64,000 nt of DNA from CAWIUB01 sp963839175 (GCA_963839175.1 CAWIUB010000045.1:23457-87456); one strand, 5' to 3'. Positions 1 through 8,396 are shown, numbered from the stretch's first letter. A program made the numbers and translations. Notes: generated by a model not told the origin, from the letters alone.

Positions 1-340
1 ACAGCTGCGGCACCGCGGCACCGCAGGCCGCCACGAGCGGGGCCAGCGGCAAGGTGATCTTGTCGCCCACGCCGCCGGTGGAGTGCTTGTCGACCGTCGG
101 TCTGTCGATGGACGAGAGGTCGAGACGCTCCCCGGACGCGATCATTGCGGCGGTCCACCGGGCCAGCTCGTCGGGCGCCATGCCGTTCAGCAGAATCGCC
201 ATGGCCAGCGCCGCCATCTGCTCGTCGGCGACGACTCCGCGGGTGTACGAGTCGATCACCCAGTCGATCTGCTCGTCCGGGATGCGCCCCCGATCGCGCT
301 TGATGCGGATCACGTCGACCGCGCTGAACGGCTCAGTCAT
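1..340 (-). CDS. deoA: Thymidine phosphorylase, N-terminal part (runs off the window)
   Basis: Phosphorolyses thymidine and deoxyuridine to base and deoxyribose-1-phosphate in cytosolic pyrimidine salvage. About 113 N-terminal residues are visible, starting MTEPFSAVDVIRIKRDRG from an ATG at 340. The family phosphate-binding signature KHSTGGVGDK is present near residue 86. The rest lies beyond the left edge. It follows cdd in the same direction, 84 bp away, with a palindromic repeat between. Cdd converts (deoxy)cytidine to (deoxy)uridine, which this enzyme can then cleave, so the two form a short pathway fed by the upstream nucleoside transporter. Confidence 0.93.
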   Translation of the reverse strand, partial: MTEPFSAVDVIRIKRDRGRIPDEQIDWVIDSYTRGVVADEQMAALAMAILLNGMAPDELARWTAAMIASGERLDLSSIDRPTVDKHSTGGVGDKITLPLAPLVAACGAAVPQL

Positions 341-358
341 CCGCCGTCCATCCCTTCC

Positions 359-410
359 CGAGTTGTTCGACCGCCGCCGCGCCATATCGCGTGCGCGGTC
401 GAACAACTCG
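359..410. repeat. Palindromic repeat, TTGTTCGAC family, copy 1
   Basis: Two perfect 16-bp arms (359-374 and 395-410; core GTTGTTCGACCGC) enclose a 20-nt loop in the gap between cdd and deoA. The same TTGTTCGAC...GTCGAACAA palindrome followed by a TGGG-containing flank recurs near 45.9 kb and 48.9 kb, always in the same orientation. It could act as an intercistronic RNA hairpin reducing deoA expression, or be a dispersed REP-like element. Confidence 0.8.
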
Positions 411-424
411 GCATGGGGAGCGGC

Positions 425-814
425 TCACGCTAGATCGTCCGGGCCGAACGCCAGGGGAAGCACGTCGGTCATCGGCCGTGGCCCCTCGGCGGTGTCGACC
501 AGCAGATCGGGCCCACCGTGCTCCCACAGCAGCTGGCGGCAGCGTCCGCACGGCATCAGCACCTCGCCGCGCCGATCGACACAGGCGAACGCGACCAGCC
601 GCCCGCCCCCTGACGCGTGCAACGCCGACACCAAACCGCACTCCGCGCACAGCCCCACGCCATAGGAGGCGTTCTCCACGTTGCAGCCGACGACGGTCCG
701 CCCGTCGTCGACCAGGGCGGCCGCACCAACCGGGAACTGGGAATATGGCGCGTACGCGCGCCCCATCACCTCGAGTGCTGCCCGGCGCAGCGCGGACCAA
801 TCGATGTCAGACAC
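425..814 (-). CDS. cdd: Cytidine deaminase
   Basis: Zinc-dependent deamination of cytidine and deoxycytidine to the uridine forms. The 129-residue length is typical of the small tetrameric class. The zinc-site motifs are visible: NVENASYGVGLCAE (the CAE motif with the proton-shuttle Glu) and PCGRCRQ (the second pair of Cys ligands). It lies 10 bp after the P450 stop and upstream of deoA in what looks like one transcription unit with the BmpA-type nucleoside transporter. This fits uptake followed by salvage. Confidence 0.95.
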   Translation of the reverse strand: MSDIDWSALRRAALEVMGRAYAPYSQFPVGAAALVDDGRTVVGCNVENASYGVGLCAECGLVSALHASGGGRLVAFACVDRRGEVLMPCGRCRQLLWEHGGPDLLVDTAEGPRPMTDVLPLAFGPDDLA

Positions 815-824
815 GAGGCGGCTC

Positions 825-2015
825 CTAGACGGTGACGGGCAGGGTCGTTACGCCGCGGATGACGAACTCGGGCCGCAGCTGGGGAGCCTCATGCAACGCA
901 AGACGCGGGAATCGGCGCAGCAACGTCCACACTGACGCCTGCAGCTCGACACGGGCAAGTGGCGCGCCGACGCAGAAGTGGATTCCCGCGCCGAAGCCGA
1001 GGTGCTGGTTGTTCGCTCGAGCGACCAAGAACGCGTCGGGATCAGCGAACACGGTGGGGTCGCGATTCGCGGCCCCTAGCAGCGCGGCCACCTTCTGGCA
1101 CTTCTCGACAATCACGTCGCCAACCTGCGTATCAGCGGCTGCCGTGCGTTCGAACAGCTGTAACGGGGAGTCGTAGCGAATCAGTTCCTCGACAGCTGTC
1201 GGGATCAGTTCGTCGTTCGATCGAAGTAGCTCGAGTTGCTCGGGATGGGTGAGCAGCGCCGTTACACCGTTGCCGACGACGTTCACCGTTGCCTCGTGGC
1301 CGGCGTTGAGCAGCAGGGTGCAGGTGGTGATGAGTTCGTCCTCGCTGAGACGAGCTCCGTCGCTGTCGACCTCGGCGATCAGCGAGCTGATCAAATCGTC
1401 GGACGGCGCCCTCCGACGATCGGCGACCAGACCGCGCAGATACTCGACGAACTGCGCGGACGCGCGCTCGGCCGACTCCTTCTGCTGGTCGGACACGTCG
1501 TACTCGTACATCTTCACGATCGCGTTCGACCATGGCCGCAACAACTGCCAGTCAGGCTCCGGCACGCCGAGCAGTTCTGCGATGACCTGGACCGGCAGCG
1601 GCTCGGCGAACAATGTGATCAGGTCGACGGGCGAACCGCTGCGGCCGGCGTCTTCCACCTGATTCGCGAGCGACTCGGCGAGCTCGGCGATGCGCGGACG
1701 CAGCCGCTGCACGTGTCCCCGGGCGAACGCTCCAGCGACCAATCGTCGTAGCCGGGTGTGCTTCGGTGGCTCGTTCTCGAGCAGCGAGTTGACGTGGATC
1801 AACGCGAACGCCGGCATTGGTCGGTCCGGCCAGCGTGGTTTCCAGATCCGGCCCAGCGTGCGGGTGCGCAGCACCGTATTCGCGGCCTCGTGACTGAAGG
1901 TCAGCCACATGCCTAGCCCGTCATGCCACTGAACCGGTGCCTTCTCGCGCGCTTCGGCGAAATGCGGATACGGGTCCGCGACGACCTCGGGCGTCGTCAA
2001 CGCCAACGCAGTCAC
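825..2015 (-). CDS. Cytochrome P450
   Basis: Haem-thiolate monooxygenase, about 396 residues, soluble actinobacterial class. Visible landmarks: the I-helix region NAGHEATVNVVGNG; the K-helix ExxR in EELIRYDSP; the haem-binding loop LGFGAGIHFCVGAPLARVE with its Cys ligand. I chose the GTG at 2015 because it overlaps the upstream permease stop by 4 bp (GTGA), the pattern used throughout this operon; a start at 2036 would overlap by 25 bp. No ferredoxin or reductase gene is adjacent, so redox partners must be encoded elsewhere. Substrate is unknown. Its place between a nucleoside transporter and cdd is unexpected. Confidence 0.92.
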   Translation of the reverse strand: MTALALTTPEVVADPYPHFAEAREKAPVQWHDGLGMWLTFSHEAANTVLRTRTLGRIWKPRWPDRPMPAFALIHVNSLLENEPPKHTRLRRLVAGAFARGHVQRLRPRIAELAESLANQVEDAGRSGSPVDLITLFAEPLPVQVIAELLGVPEPDWQLLRPWSNAIVKMYEYDVSDQQKESAERASAQFVEYLRGLVADRRRAPSDDLISSLIAEVDSDGARLSEDELITTCTLLLNAGHEATVNVVGNGVTALLTHPEQLELLRSNDELIPTAVEELIRYDSPLQLFERTAAADTQVGDVIVEKCQKVAALLGAANRDPTVFADPDAFLVARANNQHLGFGAGIHFCVGAPLARVELQASVWTLLRRFPRLALHEAPQLRPEFVIRGVTTLPVTV

Positions 2016-3283
2016 GTGCCCTGGCCCTTCCGCCACGGAATCCCATCGGCCGCAGGCATTCGCAAGTGCTGAGAGGCGAGGGCCAGAACCAGCAGCGTGA
2101 TGATCTGCGGGGTGTAGGTCACCAGCTCGATCGGGACGTCGTTGGTGCCCTGGTACCAGGCGAAGACGAGGGTGGCCCCGACGCCGGCCGCGATGCCGGA
2201 CACCATACGGCGGCGCCGCAGCACGTAGGCACAGACGAACAGCAGCAGGATGGCGACCAGCAGGAGCAGCGCGTGCACGGAGGTTGCGCCGCCTCGGGAC
2301 TGCACCGCGTCGGTGTAGCCGAACAGGCCCGCGCCTGCGACGAGCCCGCCCGGGCGCCAGTTGCCGAAGATCATGGCGGCCAGGCCGATGAAGCCGCGAC
2401 CGCCCGTCTGTCCCTCGCGATAGATGCCGGCGAAGTCGGCGAGGAACGCGCCGCCGAGTCCGGCGAGCACGCCGGACACGAGCACCGCCACGTACTTCAT
2501 CCGGTAGACGGGAACGCCGAGCGACTCGGCAGCCGCGGGATTCTCACCGCAGGACCGCAGCCGCAGGCCGAACGCTGTGCGCCACAGTACGAACCAGGTC
2601 AATGGGAACAGCAGGGCGACCACGATGGCGAAGGGCGTTAGCGTCGTCGCGAGCCCGCGCAGCAACCCGGCGACGTCGGAGACGACGAACCAGTGGTGCC
2701 GTTCGATCTTGCCCAGGAACGAGTCGGCGCTGGTCAGCCGAAGCGTGGTGAACTGAGGCACCGCAGGCGACTGCGTGGGACCGCCGCCCGGTTGCCCGCC
2801 GAAGAACACGCCGGCCAGGTAGCGTGCCAGGCCGGTCGCGAGGATCGTGATCGCGACTCCGGAGACGATCTGGTCAACACCGAACGTAACCGTGGCCACC
2901 GCGTGCACCAGCCCGCCGATGAAGCCGCCCACCACGCCGCCTATGACACCGAGCCACGGGCTGTGCGAGAAATACGCGAAGTCCGCACCGAAGAAGGTGC
3001 CGAGGATCATCATGCCCTCGAGGCCGATGTTGACCACGCCCGAACGTTCCGACCACAGGCCGCCGAGACCGGCGAGTCCGATCGGTATGGCGAGGCTGAT
3101 GGTGGCGCCCAGCGTGCCGGCGGACGTGATGTCGTTCGCGTGTGTGACCGTGCGGACCAAGCAGAGCAGGAGCAGGCCGCCGGCCGCGACGAGCCAAAGC
3201 TGCCCGCCGCGCAGGCGTCGGGTCGCTTTGATGCGGTCGAGGCGCACGGTGTCGGGCGGCACGCTGGAGTCCTGGATGGTCAT
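2012..3283 (-). CDS. Nucleoside-type ABC transporter permease (second permease)
   Basis: Polytopic inner-membrane permease of the BPD_transp_2 family that pairs with BmpA-type binding proteins (NupQ/YufQ-like). 423 residues with about 8-10 hydrophobic segments, for example QLWLVAAGGLLLLCLV near the N-terminus and IGLAGLGGLWSERSGVVNIGLEGMMILG, the family's conserved region. The ATG at 3283 overlaps the stop of the upstream permease by 4 bp (ATGA). The reading frame stays open further upstream over the neighbouring gene, but that part is out-of-frame shadow. Confidence 0.92.
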   Translation of the reverse strand: MTIQDSSVPPDTVRLDRIKATRRLRGGQLWLVAAGGLLLLCLVRTVTHANDITSAGTLGATISLAIPIGLAGLGGLWSERSGVVNIGLEGMMILGTFFGADFAYFSHSPWLGVIGGVVGGFIGGLVHAVATVTFGVDQIVSGVAITILATGLARYLAGVFFGGQPGGGPTQSPAVPQFTTLRLTSADSFLGKIERHHWFVVSDVAGLLRGLATTLTPFAIVVALLFPLTWFVLWRTAFGLRLRSCGENPAAAESLGVPVYRMKYVAVLVSGVLAGLGGAFLADFAGIYREGQTGGRGFIGLAAMIFGNWRPGGLVAGAGLFGYTDAVQSRGGATSVHALLLLVAILLLFVCAYVLRRRRMVSGIAAGVGATLVFAWYQGTNDVPIELVTYTPQIITLLVLALASQHLRMPAADGIPWRKGQGT

Positions 3284-4395
3284 GCCGCCACTTCTTCCAC
3301 CTCGGCCTCGGTGGGCGCGGCGAGGGCTTTGCCCACGTTGCGTTGCTGGCGGACCAGCGCTGCACGCCTTACGAGTTCGTAAGCGATAACGACCGAGAGC
3401 ACCACGACTCCCTGCGTAATCTGCACGATCTCCTTCGGGATGTTGTTGATGTCGAGGATCTGCGCCGACTGATCGAGGAACGCCCACAGGAGCGAAGCGA
3501 ACGCGATACCGACCGGGTTGTTGCGGCCGAGTAGCGCGATCGCGATCCCGGTGAAGCCGAGTCCGGTCTGGAAAGTTATCGACGAGTAGGAATGCGAGTC
3601 CCCGAGCAAGGCAGGCATGCCGACCAAACCGGCCGTCGCACCCGACAGCAGAAGGGTGATCACGATCATCCGATTGACGTTCACGCCGCTGGCCTGCGCC
3701 GCCGAGCTCGACCGGCCGGTCGCCCGTAGGTCGAAGCCGAAACGCGTGCGGTTGATGATCACATGGAACAGCACGCCTATCGCCACGGCGAGCAATATGA
3801 GCCCATACACCTTCCCACCGGACGATGGGATGAGGTTCAGGCCGCCCACCCAGCCCGACTTCGGGATCGGCTTGGTGGTGATGTCGTTGGCGCCGACCCG
3901 GACGCCGAGATTGCTCGGTCGCATCAGGTAGGCGATGAGCCCGGTGGCCACGAAGTTGAGCATGATTGTGGAGATCACTTCGCTGACCCCGCGGGTCACC
4001 TTGAGCAGCGCCACCAAGCCCGCCCAGCACGCGCCGACGAGCATCGCGACCAGGATGATCGCGACCTGCCGCAAGCCCGTGGGTAGCGCGACGGAGCCGC
4101 CGAACGCGGCTGCCAGCATCGCCGCGAGCCGGTACTGGCCGTCGACGCCAATGTTGAACAGGTTCATCCGGAAGCCGATGGCCACGGCGATCGCGGACAG
4201 GTAGTACACGCAGGCGCTGTTGAGGATGGTCAGCTCGCTGGAGGCCTGCGTGCCGTAGTCCCACATCTGCGAGATCACCAACGACGGGCTGTCGCCGCGC
4301 GCGTACAGGATGAGCGAGGTGATCACCGCCGCGAACAGTGCGGCTACGGCGGCGGCGATGACGTTCAGCGCGAGCCGGGTAAGTCTGTCCTTCAC
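3280..4395 (-). CDS. Nucleoside-type ABC transporter permease (first permease)
   Basis: NupP/YufP-like permease, 371 residues, with an N-terminal transmembrane helix (LALNVIAAAVAALFAAVITSL) and about eight more. The conserved block FRMNLFNIGVDGQYRLAAMLAA is the hallmark of sugar/nucleoside BPD_transp_2 permeases. GTG start at 4395 overlaps the ATPase stop (GTGA). Forms the membrane channel as a heterodimer with the next gene product. The last residues, EAEVEEVAA, form an acidic cytosolic tail. Confidence 0.92.
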   Translation of the reverse strand: MKDRLTRLALNVIAAAVAALFAAVITSLILYARGDSPSLVISQMWDYGTQASSELTILNSACVYYLSAIAVAIGFRMNLFNIGVDGQYRLAAMLAAAFGGSVALPTGLRQVAIILVAMLVGACWAGLVALLKVTRGVSEVISTIMLNFVATGLIAYLMRPSNLGVRVGANDITTKPIPKSGWVGGLNLIPSSGGKVYGLILLAVAIGVLFHVIINRTRFGFDLRATGRSSSAAQASGVNVNRMIVITLLLSGATAGLVGMPALLGDSHSYSSITFQTGLGFTGIAIALLGRNNPVGIAFASLLWAFLDQSAQILDINNIPKEIVQITQGVVVLSVVIAYELVRRAALVRQQRNVGKALAAPTEAEVEEVAA

Positions 4396-5903
4396 GCTCC
4401 CCTCCCCTCCACGACCGACCCTGCGCCGGTCATCGCGGCGCCGAGTTGCTCAGGGGTGACGGTATGCGGGTCGACCTCCTCGACCAGCCGGCCGCGCAGG
4501 ATCACGTTGAGCGTGTCCGACATCCCGATCAGCTCGTCGAGATCCGCAGAGATAAGCAGCACGGCGAGCCCCGCCGCCCGCGCGTTGCGCAGCTGATCCC
4601 AGATCGCCGCCTGGGCCCCGACGTCGACGCCGCGCGTCGGATGTGACGCGATCAGCACCGTAGGTGCGCCGCTCATCTCGCGCCCGACGATGAACTTCTG
4701 TTGATTGCCACCAGACAGTGACGCCGCGGTGACATCGATACCCGGCGTGCGCACATCGAATTCCCCGACCATTCGGCGGGTATCCGCCTTGGCGCCCGCC
4801 CGGTCAATCCACGGGCCACGGGCGTTCGGGCGTTCGGTCTGATGACCGAGCATCCGGTTCTCCCACAATGGCGCCTCCAAGAGCAGGCCGTGGCGATGAC
4901 GGTCCTCGGGGACGTAAGCGATGCCGACCTCGCGCCGCTGGCGAGTGTGCCACCGCGAGATGTCCCTGTCGCCGAGCATCAGGCGACCCGACTCGATGGG
5001 CCGGATGCCCATGATCGCTTCGACGAGCTCGGCCTGCCCGTTGCCTTCGACGCCGGCCAACCCGACGATCTCGCCCTTGTGGATGACGAAGCTGACGTCG
5101 TCCACGACCGGCCTGCCGTCCAGCGAGCGCACGGTCAGGTGCTCGACCGTGAGCTCCGCGGTGTCGGTGACGGTCGATTCGCGCAGCTCGGGCACGGGCA
5201 ACTCGCTGCCGACCATCAGCTCGGCGAGCTGGCGAGCAGACACCTCGCTCGGACTCACCGTGCGTACCGTTGTGCCCCGGCGGATCACAGTGATCTCGTC
5301 GGCGACAGCCAGTACCTCGTCGAGTTTGTGTGAGATGAACAGCACGGTAAGGCCCTCGGCCTTGAGCTCGCGCAGGTTGGCGAACAGCTCGTCCACCTCC
5401 TGCGGCACGAGCACTGCCGTCGGCTCGTCCAGAATCAAGATTTGTGCGCCGCGGTAGAGCACCTTGCAGATCTCGACACGCTGCCGATGGCCGACGCCGA
5501 GGTTCTCGACCAGCTCGTCCGGATCGATGTCTAGGCCGTAGGACTCAGAAAGCTGGCGTATCTTCGCCCGCGCCGCGGCCACGTCCAGGACGCCGCCCCG
5601 CGTCGGCTCGCTGCCCAGAACGATGTTCTCCATGACGGTGAAGTTGTCGGCGAGCATGAAGTGCTGGTGCACCATGCCGATCCCGGCGGCGATGGCGTCC
5701 GAGGGCGAGGAGAACACGACCTGTCTGCCGTCGACGATGATCGTTCCCTCGTCCGGCTTGTGCATGCCGTAGAGGATGTTCATCAACGTCGACTTGCCCG
5801 CACCGTTCTCCCCGACGATCGCGTGCACGTGGCCGCGCTGCACCACGATGTCGATGTCGTGGTTGGCCACGACGCCGGGGAAGCGCTTGGTGATGCCATG
5901 CAA
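4392..5903 (-). CDS. Nucleoside ABC transporter, duplicated ATPase subunit
   Basis: 503-residue protein with two fused ABC ATPase domains, as in RbsA/YufO-type transporters. Domain 1 has Walker A GENGAGKST and the LILDEPTAV Walker B. Domain 2 (after about residue 240) has a degenerate Walker A, GVEGNGQAEL, and the signature SGGNQQK. Start is uncertain: TTG at 5903 gives a protein beginning at HGITKRFPGVV, the usual N-terminal strand. No ATG or GTG lies in frame for 120 bp upstream. It follows bmpA after a strong hairpin and precedes both permeases. Confidence 0.9.
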   Translation of the reverse strand: MHGITKRFPGVVANHDIDIVVQRGHVHAIVGENGAGKSTLMNILYGMHKPDEGTIIVDGRQVVFSSPSDAIAAGIGMVHQHFMLADNFTVMENIVLGSEPTRGGVLDVAAARAKIRQLSESYGLDIDPDELVENLGVGHRQRVEICKVLYRGAQILILDEPTAVLVPQEVDELFANLRELKAEGLTVLFISHKLDEVLAVADEITVIRRGTTVRTVSPSEVSARQLAELMVGSELPVPELRESTVTDTAELTVEHLTVRSLDGRPVVDDVSFVIHKGEIVGLAGVEGNGQAELVEAIMGIRPIESGRLMLGDRDISRWHTRQRREVGIAYVPEDRHRHGLLLEAPLWENRMLGHQTERPNARGPWIDRAGAKADTRRMVGEFDVRTPGIDVTAASLSGGNQQKFIVGREMSGAPTVLIASHPTRGVDVGAQAAIWDQLRNARAAGLAVLLISADLDELIGMSDTLNVILRGRLVEEVDPHTVTPEQLGAAMTGAGSVVEGRGA

Positions 5904-6010
5904 CTCGACCGCCGCGGCAGCTGTGGGCCCGGAGACGGCGGGCTGGTCTGCGGCAGCGATGGCGCACGCTCCTGGGTGCGGCGGACGGACGACGTCTGAG
6001 AACGAAAGGG

Positions 6011-6042
6011 CCCGGAGAGCACGGTATACCGCACTCCCCGGG
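6011..6042 (-). terminator. Hairpin between binding protein and transporter genes (partial terminator)
   Basis: On the minus strand a 32-nt near-perfect inverted repeat (CCCGGGGAGTGCGGTA pairs with the following 16 nt, using three G-U pairs) is followed by GCCCTTTCGTT, a weak T-run. It lies between the bmpA stop and the ATPase start. A leaky terminator or RNA-stabilising hairpin here would allow the abundant binding protein to be expressed above the membrane components. That role is inference from position. Confidence 0.7.
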
Positions 6043-6084
6043 CAGCGGGCCGTTCCCGGCTACGTATCGCGGCCGGGCGGGTCG

Positions 6085-7143
6085 CTACGGCGTCGTCGGA
6101 ACCGTAATGGTCCCCGCGATGATCTTGGCCTTGAAGTCGTCGATCTTCGCCTTGTACGGATCGATGATCGGGTTGGACGTCGCGTAGCCTACGCCGTTGT
6201 CCTTCAGGCTGAACCGGGTGAAGCCGGGCTTGAACTGGCCCTTCGAGTCCTGCTCGATGAAATTGAAGACCGCGGTGTCGACACCCTTCAGCGCCGAGGT
6301 CAGGATCAGGCTCTTCTCGTCAGCTGGCGCGGTCTGGTACTGGTCGGAGTCGACGCCGATCGCCAGCTTGTTCTTCTCCTTCGCAGCCTGGAACAGGCCA
6401 CTTCCAGAACCGCCGGCCGCGTGGTAGACGACGTCCGCACCGTTGTCGTACTGGCCCTCGGCGATGACCTTGCCCTTGGCCGGGTCGTTGAAGCCGCTGA
6501 AGTCAGGGGCCTGCGAGATGTACGAGACCTGCACCTTCACCGAGGGGTCGACCGCCTTGACACCCGCCTGGTATCCGGCTTGGAACTTCTGGATCAGGGG
6601 GGTCTGCACACCACCGATGAAGCCCACCTTCTTCGTCTTGGTCGCCAGCGCCGCGGCGACGCCGACCAGGAAGGAGCTCTCGTTCTCAGTGAACACCAGG
6701 CCCTCGACGTTGCTGGCTTTGATGCTGTTGTCGTCGATGATCGCAAAGTTGATCTTCGGGAACTTCGGCGCGACCTTGCCCAGCGCGGTGGCGTAAGCAA
6801 AGCCGATGGCGAGGATGGGGTTGTAGCCGGACGTTGCGAGCAGCGTTAGCCGGTCGGCCTTCTGCTGATCGTTCTCGCCCTGGACAGCGGAGAGCTCCTT
6901 GGTCTCGATGTTCAGGTCGGTCTTCGCCTTCTGCAGACCCGCCGCAGCCAAGTCGTTGAACGACTTGTCGCCGCGGCCACCAACGTCGTACGCCAGCCCC
7001 ACCTTGACGGTCTTCTTGGCGGCGCTGCTCGACGCGCTAGCCCCACCCCCAGCACCGTTGTTCTTGCTGCTGCTGCAGCCCGCCAGGACCAGGGCGGCGG
7101 CCACCGCAACCGCTCCCAGCCTCACGCCACGCGATCCCCGCAA
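6085..7143 (-). CDS. BmpA-family nucleoside-binding lipoprotein
   Basis: Extracytoplasmic substrate-binding protein of the BmpA/Med (basic membrane protein) family, whose studied members bind nucleosides. 352 residues from a TTG at 7143, preceded by GAGGGGAG seven bases away; a TTG at 7203 is also in frame but has no ribosome site. The lipoprotein signal ends at LVLAGC, so Cys is expected to be lipidated. The mature part begins after a Ser/Gly/Ala linker with VKVGLAYDVGGRGDKSFND, the family's typical first strand. First gene of the uptake operon. Confidence 0.93.
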   Translation of the reverse strand: MRGSRGVRLGAVAVAAALVLAGCSSSKNNGAGGGASASSSAAKKTVKVGLAYDVGGRGDKSFNDLAAAGLQKAKTDLNIETKELSAVQGENDQQKADRLTLLATSGYNPILAIGFAYATALGKVAPKFPKINFAIIDDNSIKASNVEGLVFTENESSFLVGVAAALATKTKKVGFIGGVQTPLIQKFQAGYQAGVKAVDPSVKVQVSYISQAPDFSGFNDPAKGKVIAEGQYDNGADVVYHAAGGSGSGLFQAAKEKNKLAIGVDSDQYQTAPADEKSLILTSALKGVDTAVFNFIEQDSKGQFKPGFTRFSLKDNGVGYATSNPIIDPYKAKIDDFKAKIIAGTITVPTTP

Positions 7144-7285
7144 GATCGTTCTCCCCTCGACTAATGTATCGGTGCCTGTCGCGGCCACCGTAGTGTGAAG
7201 CAACGCTAGCCCCGCGCATGGTCCCTGGTGCCACCGGCGACCTGGTCGTCATCTGATCGTTGTACCCGGCTGCTAGCGACCCGTC

Positions 7286-7335
7286 CGGATCTTGATATGC
7301 GTGGTCTGCCTGGGCCACGCCCACGTATCAACGTC
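7286..7335. repeat. Left inverted-repeat end flanking the DUF559 gene
   Basis: Begins CGGATCTTGATAT and is itself an imperfect palindrome (GGA..TTGATA ... TATCAA..TCC). The first 13 bases are repeated exactly, inverted, at 8384-8396 on the far side of the DUF559 gene. Over 31 aligned positions the two ends match at 24. It lies between the divergent bmpA and DUF559 genes. Confidence 0.75.
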
Positions 7336-7376
7336 CACAGATGCGGGCCTGTGGACAACCCACACTCCCATCCACA
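7332..7376. promoter_or_regulatory. Cluster of DnaA-box-like 9-mers upstream of the DUF559 gene
   Basis: Within 45 bp there is one exact actinobacterial DnaA box (TTGTCCACA on the minus strand, 7350-7358) and two TCCACA-containing near matches, at 7332 and 7368. This is far from any visible replication gene, so it is more likely a regulatory or chance cluster than an origin. Confidence 0.3.
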
Positions 7377-7427
7377 GCTCTGCGCGCACCACCGTTTCTG
7401 GGGTCCGGCCTCGGAGAGCATCGAAGC

Positions 7428-8306
7428 GTGCTCACCCGGCCCGCGCAGACCGCTCGCAACCTCGTCCACGACGCACCAGACGCGGTATTCACCCGGTCGC
7501 AGCTTCTCCAGCTCGGCTGCAGCCCGGCGCAGCTGGTCGCCGCCCTCGATGCCGGCCGCTGGCAGCGGTGGGGCCGGGCGATCGTCGCCCACAACGGGCC
7601 ACCGACACGTGACCAAGCGTGGCAGGCAGCGCTGGTCAACTGCGGACCGCGTGCCGCGCTCACCTCGTTCACGGCCCTTGAGTCGCTCGGGCTGGCCGGG
7701 TGGACGCGTGCGGAGATCCACGTGCTTGCTCCGGCGGGCGTGCCGCAGCCTCGGGTTCCCGGGTTGGCGATCCGTCTGCACCGCTGCGCCTCGTGGAACC
7801 GGGTGGAGCTTCACCCAGCACGTGGCTGTCATCGACTCGCGGCGGCAGCGGTCGTGGCCGCGAGCTCGTTCGGCTCGGCCCGTCCGGCCTGTGGGTTGTT
7901 CGCGGCGACCGTCCAGCAGCGGCTCGCGCGACCCGCCGAGCTGCGCGCGGCTGTCGTCGCGGCCTCGCGCACCCGGCACCGGCATGCGCTGCTCGCCGCG
8001 GTCGACGACATCGCGATGGGCGCCCAAGCCCTGAGCGAGATCGACTTCGCCCGGCTCTGCAGGCGCCATCGGCTGCCCCAGCCCGTGCTGCAGCAGGTGC
8101 GCGTCGAGCCCAGCGGCCGTCGTCGATATCTCGACGCTGAATGGCAGCTATCCGGCGGGCGGCTTATCGCCGTCGAGGTTGACGGGGCGGTACATCTCGC
8201 GCCTCGGCTTTGGTTCGCGGACCAGCTGCGCCAGAACGAGTTGGCGATCGCGGGCACCACGGTGTTGCGCTACCCGAGCGTGGTCGTCCGCGAAGAGGGG
8301 GACTAG
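7428..8306 (+). CDS. DUF559 / Vsr-like endonuclease-fold protein with AbiEi-type N-terminus
   Basis: 292-residue protein of a family common in actinobacteria. The N-terminus (about residues 1-70, FTRSQLLQLGCSPAQLVAAL...GRW) is a winged-helix region like that annotated in AbiEi-type antitoxins. The C-terminus carries the DUF559 nuclease-like core: RRYLDAEW, IAVEVDGAVH and QNELAIAGTTVLRYPS, resembling Vsr/PD-(D/E)xK acidic and basic positions. GTG at 7428 is preferred (GGAGAG upstream); an in-frame ATG at 7341 lies in the repeat-rich leader. Function is unknown. It stands alone, framed by inverted repeats. Confidence 0.8.
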   Translation: MLTRPAQTARNLVHDAPDAVFTRSQLLQLGCSPAQLVAALDAGRWQRWGRAIVAHNGPPTRDQAWQAALVNCGPRAALTSFTALESLGLAGWTRAEIHVLAPAGVPQPRVPGLAIRLHRCASWNRVELHPARGCHRLAAAAVVAASSFGSARPACGLFAATVQQRLARPAELRAAVVAASRTRHRHALLAAVDDIAMGAQALSEIDFARLCRRHRLPQPVLQQVRVEPSGRRRYLDAEWQLSGGRLIAVEVDGAVHLAPRLWFADQLRQNELAIAGTTVLRYPSVVVREEGD

Positions 8307-8346
8307 TGGCCGATCAGCTGCGCCGAGCGTTGCTGCCGGCCTGAGC

Positions 8347-8396
8347 GACCTTGATATGTATGAACGGTCTGGGCAGCGCATGGATATCAAGATCCG
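8347..8396. repeat. Right inverted-repeat end flanking the DUF559 gene
   Basis: Imperfect hairpin: GACCTTGATAT (8347-8357) pairs with ATATCAAGATC (8384-8394) with one mismatch, plus further weak inner pairing. It is the inverted counterpart of the element at 7286-7335 and lies between the DUF559 stop and the convergent glpD stop. It could also work as a transcription terminator, although no T-run follows. Confidence 0.75.

Noticed and set aside
2012..4264. Apparent 750-residue fusion of two permeases
   Set aside because: Only the part from ATG 3283 is a permease; the upstream part is an out-of-frame reading of the first permease gene, which has its own proper frame.
7332..7376. Replication origin
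   Set aside because: Only three DnaA-like boxes and no dnaA, dnaN, parAB or AT-rich unwinding region nearby.
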